Of a stretch of 64,000 nt of DNA, positions 58,701-64,000 are shown piece after piece. The DNA comes from Acetobacter fallax. GTDB taxonomy: Bacteria > Pseudomonadota > Alphaproteobacteria > Acetobacterales > Acetobacteraceae. The position numbers were made by a program, and so were the translations under genes. Numbering within the stretch: position 1 is the stretch's first letter; every line of letters starts with the position of its first letter. The stretch spans positions 1 to 64,000 of the forward strand of contig NZ_WOSX01000015.1 of NCBI RefSeq assembly GCF_011516735.1, in the 5' to 3' direction. The notes beneath the pieces were generated by a model that ran no database searches, was not told where the DNA came from, and saw nothing but the letters and a program-made list of their open reading frames with translations.

Positions 58701-58946
58701 GCGGGATCGCACTAAAAACACCCCTTCCTGACATTTTTTACCATTTTTTCTGATGCTTTCACCACGGTAACATATTACCGCATCACATCATCACAACAAA
58801 AAACCTCCCCGGCCGACACCACCGGGCTCCGCGAAAGTGCCGGAAAATACTCAAAGAAATACAGACGGATCACAGACATGGTGCTCCCCTGCCCTGTTCC
58901 TGATAGGAAGGACACACGATTGCTGACCTGAAAGATCCCTGCCCCT

Positions 58947-60512
58947 ATGACCAGCCGCCGCACAACCCTGACCGTTGCCATTCTCTCGGCCACCGCTCTT
59001 ATCGGCCTTGGGGGTGCGGGCTGGGTGTGGATGCACAGAAAAGCCGATACCGAGCTGACGACCGAACTGGAGCAGTTACGGAGCCAGTTGCCAGCCGGCA
59101 CCGAGTTCACATGGAAGCGAGCCGTGGCGATGCCGGTGAGCCACGGCGCACGCCTTACGGATGTCATGCTGAAAAAGCCCGAAGGCACCGTGACCGCGGC
59201 CGCTCTGGAACTCGTCGGGGCGCATCAGAAACCTCCGGCGCCTGGCAGTCAGGGCCAGCCTCTGCTTCAGTTCGACCATATCCTCGCCCATACCCTGCAT
59301 GTCAGCGTCGCAACCGGAACCGTCGATATCAGGCGGCTGGCTCTTGATGGCCTCACCCTTCCGGCCGATTCCAGCCATCTGGCCGATCTGGTGATCGACC
59401 ACGGGGAACTGGCGGACATGGCGATCCACGGGCAGACCGGAGAGATCTCCGCCACTCTCGGCAATGTCACACTCGACCAGTACGGGGTCGGCCATCCGTC
59501 CCGGCTTGTTGTGCGTCAGTTCTCGCTGACCGGCACGGTTCACCCGATGCGGGTCATCACCGCCGAGCGTTTCTCCACGGATGGCAGCGACCTCGCCTCT
59601 GTTCTGCTCGCCCGGATACACGGAGAGCGGCTGCCCCCGCGTGACGGCACGCAGAGTGCCCGTATCGACAATGTCTCGCTCAAAGGTGTGGTCGGCCAGC
59701 CCGGAAGCCCGATCATGCCGATCGCCGCCTTTGAACGCCTGACCAGCTTCAGCAACACCACGGATCAGAAAAGCCAGGTTGCCGTCAGCCTCACCCATTT
59801 CCGCGTCTGGCCCTCCGGGCCGCAGCTGGAGACGATCAGAACACTGGGTTACAGCCGCTTCGAGGCGTCCGCTGTCGTCAGCGCCCTGGTGGATTATGGC
59901 GCCAGCGTCGTGCATCTGTCACAGCTTGACGTGAACGCACCGACTTTCGGCCGTCTCGATCTGTCCGGAGATCTGACCGATGTGAACGGGTCGGTCGTGG
60001 ATGCTCTGACAGGACGCATGACACAGCCCAATGTGGCGCATCTGGATGCAACCTGGCGTGATAACGGCCTGGTGGGACGTCTGCTGAAAAACGCCGCCAT
60101 CGGTCAGGGCATGGACCCCGATGCCTATGTCCCGCTGCTGGAGCGCTCGTTCGCACCGCCGGGCGCGGCACCGGACAGTGTCGGCGCCCAGCTTGCAAGT
60201 TACATTGCCAGTCCGGGCGCCGGACCGCTCACACTCGCGCTCTCGCCATCTCAGCCGCTTCCCCTCCTGGCAGTCGTGGCGCTGTTCTCCGTCGCAACCC
60301 ATCCGGGCCTCGCCGAATCAGTGGGCCTGACCGTGCAGGCCCCCTCCGGAGCAACAGAGAAGACACCGGCAAGCACGCCTGATCCTGATACGACAACCGA
60401 CGAACCCGTCGACCCGTCCATTCTGAAAGGCTCGCCCCCGGCGCCATCACCGGCACAGACACCCCCTCCGCCCTCACCCGCCATTCCGGCTCCCGCATCG
60501 ACACATCCATGA
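58947..60512 (+). CDS. membrane-anchored hypothetical protein with proline-rich tail
   Basis: The 521-residue protein has a basic N-terminus and one hydrophobic anchor (LTVAILSATALIGLGGAGWVWM). A long periplasmic-type domain rich in short beta-like stretches follows (LHVSVATGTVDIRRLALDGL, RFSTDGSDLASVLLARI). A Pro/Thr/Ser-rich tail of about 60 residues contains PPPPSP. I do not recognise the family; it weakly recalls AsmA or DUF945-like proteins. Its stop overlaps the next gene's start (ATGA), so they are coupled. The region 58701-58946 before it holds no other gene. Confidence 0.75.
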   Translation: MTSRRTTLTVAILSATALIGLGGAGWVWMHRKADTELTTELEQLRSQLPAGTEFTWKRAVAMPVSHGARLTDVMLKKPEGTVTAAALELVGAHQKPPAPGSQGQPLLQFDHILAHTLHVSVATGTVDIRRLALDGLTLPADSSHLADLVIDHGELADMAIHGQTGEISATLGNVTLDQYGVGHPSRLVVRQFSLTGTVHPMRVITAERFSTDGSDLASVLLARIHGERLPPRDGTQSARIDNVSLKGVVGQPGSPIMPIAAFERLTSFSNTTDQKSQVAVSLTHFRVWPSGPQLETIRTLGYSRFEASAVVSALVDYGASVVHLSQLDVNAPTFGRLDLSGDLTDVNGSVVDALTGRMTQPNVAHLDATWRDNGLVGRLLKNAAIGQGMDPDAYVPLLERSFAPPGAAPDSVGAQLASYIASPGAGPLTLALSPSQPLPLLAVVALFSVATHPGLAESVGLTVQAPSGATEKTPASTPDPDTTTDEPVDPSILKGSPPAPSPAQTPPPPSPAIPAPASTHP

Positions 60513-61402
60513 CCATGACAGTTCATGTGATCGGCGCCGGCGGACGATCCGGCGCAGCACTCTGCCGCGCCCTGCTCGCTCAGGGGAAAGACGTGGTTCC
60601 CGTTGTCCGGGACCGGAACCGCTATCAGGCAGGGTCCGGACTTTCATCCGGCAGGCAGGGTCCGGGCGGCGGCACACTGCACGAACCTCACATCGCGGAT
60701 CTGACAGGGCCGCCTGATGATCTGAGGCTGGCGCTTCTGGATGCGTCCGTCGTTGTCTGCACGGCGCATGCGCGAAACATTCCGGCCGTGCTGGCTGCGG
60801 CACCCGCACAGGCCCGGATCGTGGCGCTGGGCAGCACGCGCAAGTTTACCCGCTGGCCGGATGCCCATGGAAACGGTGTGCTCGCCGGCGGACTGGCGCT
60901 GCTGACGTCAGGCCGCAACGGCGTGATCCTTCACCCGACGATGATTTACGGCGCTGAAGGAGAAGATAACGTGCAGCGCCTCGCAACACTTCTGCGGTAT
61001 CTGCCGGTCGTGCCGTTACCTGGCGGAGGACGATCCCTGGTCCAGCCGATCCATCAGAGCGACGTGACGGCCTGCCTTCTGGCCGCGATCGATAAAGACT
61101 GGAACGGAGCCCACAGCCTGGTGATCGCGGGCGCCGCCCCGGTGACCTACCGTGACTTCGTTCATCTTGTTGCCCGGGCAGCCGGGATGCGGATGCCTCC
61201 GGTAATCTCCATTCCCGCCGGGCCGCTGATCGCAGCCGCAGCCGTGCTTCGCCTCATTCCGGGCCTGCCGGATATCGGACCGGCTGAAATCCGCCGATTG
61301 CTGGAGGACAAGGCCTTCAGCATCGGACCAATGGTCAGTACGCTCGGAGTTGTGCCTGTCTCCCTGGAAACGGGACTGGCACGGTTATTCGGAGAAAACT
61401 AA
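60509..61402 (+). CDS. atypical SDR / NAD(P)-binding epimerase-like protein
   Basis: The 297-residue Rossmann protein has VHVIGAGGRSGAALCRALLAQG at the N-terminus, a substrate region with VILHPTMIYGAEGEDNVQRLATLL, and GGRSLVQPIHQSDVTACLL, the pattern of NDUFA9/UDP-sugar-epimerase-like atypical SDRs. The Tyr-x-x-x-Lys pair is missing, so it may bind the cofactor without classic dehydrogenase activity. It is coupled to the unknown protein before it and convergent with the MTHFR-like gene. Confidence 0.85.
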   Translation: MTMTVHVIGAGGRSGAALCRALLAQGKDVVPVVRDRNRYQAGSGLSSGRQGPGGGTLHEPHIADLTGPPDDLRLALLDASVVVCTAHARNIPAVLAAAPAQARIVALGSTRKFTRWPDAHGNGVLAGGLALLTSGRNGVILHPTMIYGAEGEDNVQRLATLLRYLPVVPLPGGGRSLVQPIHQSDVTACLLAAIDKDWNGAHSLVIAGAAPVTYRDFVHLVARAAGMRMPPVISIPAGPLIAAAAVLRLIPGLPDIGPAEIRRLLEDKAFSIGPMVSTLGVVPVSLETGLARLFGEN

Positions 61403-62145
61403 GCTCCTAATACGCCAGCCAGCGGCCCGAGATAGCTGGCAAGCTTTACGCGCAGCGGCATGAGATAGACATTCCCGCCATCATCGCGAATGTCCCGAAT
61501 GGCGGTTTCGGCGAAAGCGATGTTGGCGTCCAGCGTGGGTTCGAAATCCTGAGGAAAAACGATATGATTCGTCGTTTCCCAGTAAGAGCGGGATTTCGGC
61601 CCGATGACGGGTGAGAAACCCCAGAAAACGCACTCATCGCGGAGCCACTCACGACAGAGATCAAGCATCCGGTTATCGAAAACAGGCTGCGTGAAAAACC
61701 CGCATGCACCGGCATCTTTTTTGCGGGCGACCTCTTCAAGTTCCTGCCAGGGCGCCCGCCGATACGGGTCGAAAGCCGCATAAATGGCCAGATGAGGCGC
61801 CTCGCGGCGATAACGCCGGATGATAGCTTCTGAATTGTTGGGGAATGTCTGATGGTTCAGATCCGCCGGAGGATCGCCGTGGACAACGAGAAGCTCGGTC
61901 AGCCCCGGCGTATCGAGCCCGGGAAGCGGCCCTTTCGGGTCAATGTCAATGGCGCGGATATGCGGAATGACAGACCGGAACTGATCAGAAACCTGGGCAG
62001 CGGCAGCCCAGCTGCGCAGATCGAACCGCATCAGATCAGGAATGTTAATCGTGCTCACCGCAGGGGAACAGTCGCGAAGTTCAGCAACCTCGCGCTGCAA
62101 CGTGTCAGCGTTGCGGGCAACCAGCTCTACGGAAACACGACTCAT
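61399..62145 (-). CDS. short methylenetetrahydrofolate reductase-like protein
   Basis: The 248-residue protein carries MTHFR-barrel features: VSTINIPDLMRFD, LLVVHGDPPAD (folate/FAD region), AIYAAFDPYRRAPWQELEEVARKKDAGACGFFTQPVFD and FWGFSPVIGPKSRSYWE. It is shorter than usual MetF (about 290-300), and the N-terminal strand is diverged, so it may be a paralogue acting in C1 metabolism. Its end overlaps the convergent SDR gene by four bases. Confidence 0.8.
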   Translation of the reverse strand: MSRVSVELVARNADTLQREVAELRDCSPAVSTINIPDLMRFDLRSWAAAAQVSDQFRSVIPHIRAIDIDPKGPLPGLDTPGLTELLVVHGDPPADLNHQTFPNNSEAIIRRYRREAPHLAIYAAFDPYRRAPWQELEEVARKKDAGACGFFTQPVFDNRMLDLCREWLRDECVFWGFSPVIGPKSRSYWETTNHIVFPQDFEPTLDANIAFAETAIRDIRDDGGNVYLMPLRVKLASYLGPLAGVLGA

Positions 62146-62219
62146 GACGAACTTTTTTCTGAAAACGATCTCATAAGCGAAGTCTAGCGCATCGACTGGC
62201 GGGACAAAACGCCGGACGA

Positions 62220-62468
62220 TCAGGTCAGAGCGTCAGCCGGGGGAATACCTGTCACCCTGTCATAAAAACGCCTGAACGGCCCGGGGCCCGCGAGCACCGT
62301 GTTTGCCACTGAAACAGAGGCTGGCCGGAGAGGAACGACATTACTCTGAGACGCCAGATGAGGCAGGGCCGGCTCGTGAGGACCTCCGCGACCGGAAGGC
62401 GGCTTATGCCCGTGCCTGAGATGCTGCTGCCATGCCATAAGCTGGAAATACATGATGACGCCGGACAT
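62220..62468 (-). CDS. small hypothetical protein (82 aa)
   Basis: Starting at the ATG at 62468, preceded immediately by the strong ribosome-like GAGAAGGGGAC, the product reads MSGVIMYFQLMAWQQHLRHGH, then a Gly/Pro-rich part and FRRFYDRVTGIPPADALT. No family is recognised and no signal peptide is clear. The good ribosome site is the main argument for reality. Confidence 0.45.
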   Translation of the reverse strand: MSGVIMYFQLMAWQQHLRHGHKPPSGRGGPHEPALPHLASQSNVVPLRPASVSVANTVLAGPGPFRRFYDRVTGIPPADALT

Positions 62469-62935
62469 GTCCCCTTCTCCCGTTCTGCGTTATATTGGCT
62501 ACAACGTGTAACAGAGATGAAAAGTTTCCGGCATTTGCAGCGTGCAGCATACACCTGCATCATCGGACCCACGCAAACACACTGGCAACTGTTGTTGATT
62601 TGCGAAGTATAAAGACAGGTTTTCCTGACAGAGGATTGGGAAGATACGTTTCTTCGGAAAGATTTCCGGAGCAGCATTGACTATAAAATCGGGAATACCA
62701 GCAGCCGCCGTGCTGGCAGCCTCATCCCGGGCAACGGCATCCCGTCGGCGTGCTGATACGCCCGCCAGGCACGGTGCTCCCGCCGGACATTGTTTCTCCG
62801 GCAGAAAATCTGGCCGGATATGAAGCCTCGATCGCATGATGGAACACCAGATGGCGGCCATAACAGACCAGAGCCCGAAAAACCCCCGCCAGAACACACC
62901 TGGATCGCAGACAGCCGAACCTGTGAATCACCCTC
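62469..62935. other. intergenic, no supported gene
   Basis: Frames on both strands here are featureless. No terminator or repeat family member was found. Confidence 0.4.
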
Positions 62936-64000
62936 TCAGGCCGCCTGACGCACGCGCCCCGCAAGCCAGAAAGCAGACCCCATGGCGAGGGCAAGTATGA
63001 TCAGAGTAAACCCGGCAATCCCCGGCCACCGCCATGCGCTCCAGAACCAGCCTCCCGCAGACCCGGCCACGCTGGACCCCATGTAATAGCAGAGCAGATA
63101 CAGTGATGTGGCGTGCCCGCGATCGGTTTTCGCAAGACGCCCAACCCACCCGCTGGCGATGGCATGAGACGTGAAAAATCCCATGGTCAGCAGCGAAATC
63201 CCGATAACGATGCAAGGCACAGAGGCCATCATCGTCAGCAGAATCCCGGCCATCATGGTGGCAATGCCAACCGGGAGAACACGCTGGCGCCCGATCCTGT
63301 CAGAAAGAATGCCCGCCACAGAGGATGCGCCGACACCAAAGAGATAGACCGAGAACAGAAGTCCCTGCTGCGTCTGATCGAAATGATAAGGCGCGGCTGT
63401 GAGACGATAGCCGGCGTAATTAAACACGGTCACAAACGCGCCCATAATCAGGGCGCCGATAAGATAGACGGCAGGCAGCGCCGAACGGAACAGATGACGA
63501 GCCCAGGCGCTGATGTGATAGCTGACGCCAAGGCGGCCGCGCGGCGAGAAATGTCGTGAACGGGGCAGAAGAAGAACGAAAAAAACGGCGGCAGTCATAT
63601 CAATGACACCAACCAGCCCCATGGCCGTGCGCCAGCCGAAATACTGAGTCAGGACGCCGGAGCCCACCCGCCCGATCATACCTCCCAGGGCGTTTCCCGC
63701 CACATAAAGGCCCATCGCGGCAGCGAGTTCGCGCGGCTCAACCTCCTCGGCAAGATACGTCATGGCCACAGCCGGAACACCGCCCAGGGTGATGCCCTCA
63801 AGAGTGCGCAACAGCAGCATGGCCGGCCAGTTCGGTGCACAGCCGGCGGCAATGTTGAGGGCCGCGGAGGCCAGCAAAGCCACAAACATCAGTTCGCGGC
63901 GCCCGAAACGCTCGGACAGAGGCGCGGCGAAGAGAATGGCGATGGCAAGGCTTACGGTCGAGACGGACAGCGACAGTGAACTTGAAGCCGGCGTGATCCC
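62936..64000 (-). CDS. MFS transporter (YnfM/DHA1-like), N-terminus beyond window
   Basis: The frame is open from the right edge and ends at 62936, giving 354 residues of a 12-segment major facilitator. The cytoplasmic loop LSERFGRRELM and the second-half loop LSDRIGRQRVL are the MFS loop motifs; TLEGITLGGVPAVAMTYLAEEV is typical of the YnfM-type drug or arabinose exporter group. The beginning lies outside. Substrate unknown. Confidence 0.9.
   Translation of the reverse strand, partial: GITPASSSLSLSVSTVSLAIAILFAAPLSERFGRRELMFVALLASAALNIAAGCAPNWPAMLLLRTLEGITLGGVPAVAMTYLAEEVEPRELAAAMGLYVAGNALGGMIGRVGSGVLTQYFGWRTAMGLVGVIDMTAAVFFVLLLPRSRHFSPRGRLGVSYHISAWARHLFRSALPAVYLIGALIMGAFVTVFNYAGYRLTAAPYHFDQTQQGLLFSVYLFGVGASSVAGILSDRIGRQRVLPVGIATMMAGILLTMMASVPCIVIGISLLTMGFFTSHAIASGWVGRLAKTDRGHATSLYLLCYYMGSSVAGSAGGWFWSAWRWPGIAGFTLIILALAMGSAFWLAGRVRQAA

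Overview
The window looks like chromosome from an acetic acid bacterium (Alphaproteobacteria, Acetobacteraceae). Supporting signs are a complete pqqABCDE operon followed by a TonB-dependent receptor, a membrane malate:quinone oxidoreductase, MinCDE beside an FzlA-like division protein, high GC coding sequence, and a dispersed intergenic palindromic repeat of a kind I associate with Acetobacter and Gluconobacter. This placement is inference from gene content. No rRNA or species marker is present.

Layout. 1-3.4 kb is an accessory islet: the 5' end of an IS630-like transposase gene, two tandem paralogous GTPases of lower GC, and a decayed secreted-protein relic. 3.5-9.7 kb is housekeeping: a cupin, then xerC-pip-aspartyl protease on the minus strand, then priA. 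9.7-13.8 kb holds two repeat clusters around an unknown membrane protein, a zinc-type quinone reductase homologue and a glycosyltransferase. 13.8-17.6 kb is the pqiABC lipid transport operon, followed by tRNA-Thr(CGT). 18.7-24.2 kb is pqqABCDE plus a TonB receptor. 24.2-37.8 kb is a long minus-strand stretch: a sulfide:quinone-type flavoprotein, a DHDPS-family aldolase, the fatty acid cluster fabD-fabG-acpP-fabF with a DUF3297 gene, a YdcF protein, an OpuAC-like protein with no signal peptide, an M13 peptidase, a ferritin-like protein and an EAL protein. 37.9-45.1 kb has bioB, a divergent HxlR/azoreductase pair, a methyltransferase, OsmC, mqo, DUF1272 and two pseudogenes (a P-loop kinase and an AraC regulator). 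45.2-48.3 kb is minCDE and the FzlA-like gene. 48.9-55 kb has an Smr protein, a FecCD-type permease and ATPase, LtrA, and a divergent SDR/LysR pair. 55.3-64 kb has a hydrolase, a glycosyltransferase, rplM-rpsI, an unknown anchored protein overlapping an atypical SDR, a short MTHFR-like protein and an MFS transporter cut by the window edge.

How the genes fit together. PQQ made by pqqA-E serves the periplasmic quinoprotein dehydrogenases typical of these organisms. Mqo and the sulfide:quinone-type flavoprotein are further potential entry points for electrons into the quinone pool. The fab cluster and pqiABC concern lipid synthesis and lipid transport to the outer membrane. minCDE and the FzlA-like gene act on FtsZ.

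The least explained items are the tandem GTPase islet, a 206-208 bp mobile-looking palindromic element with terminal inverted repeats (two full copies and several partial ones), a separate 131 bp element between minC and the FzlA-like gene, and the unknown protein pair at 58.9-61.4 kb.
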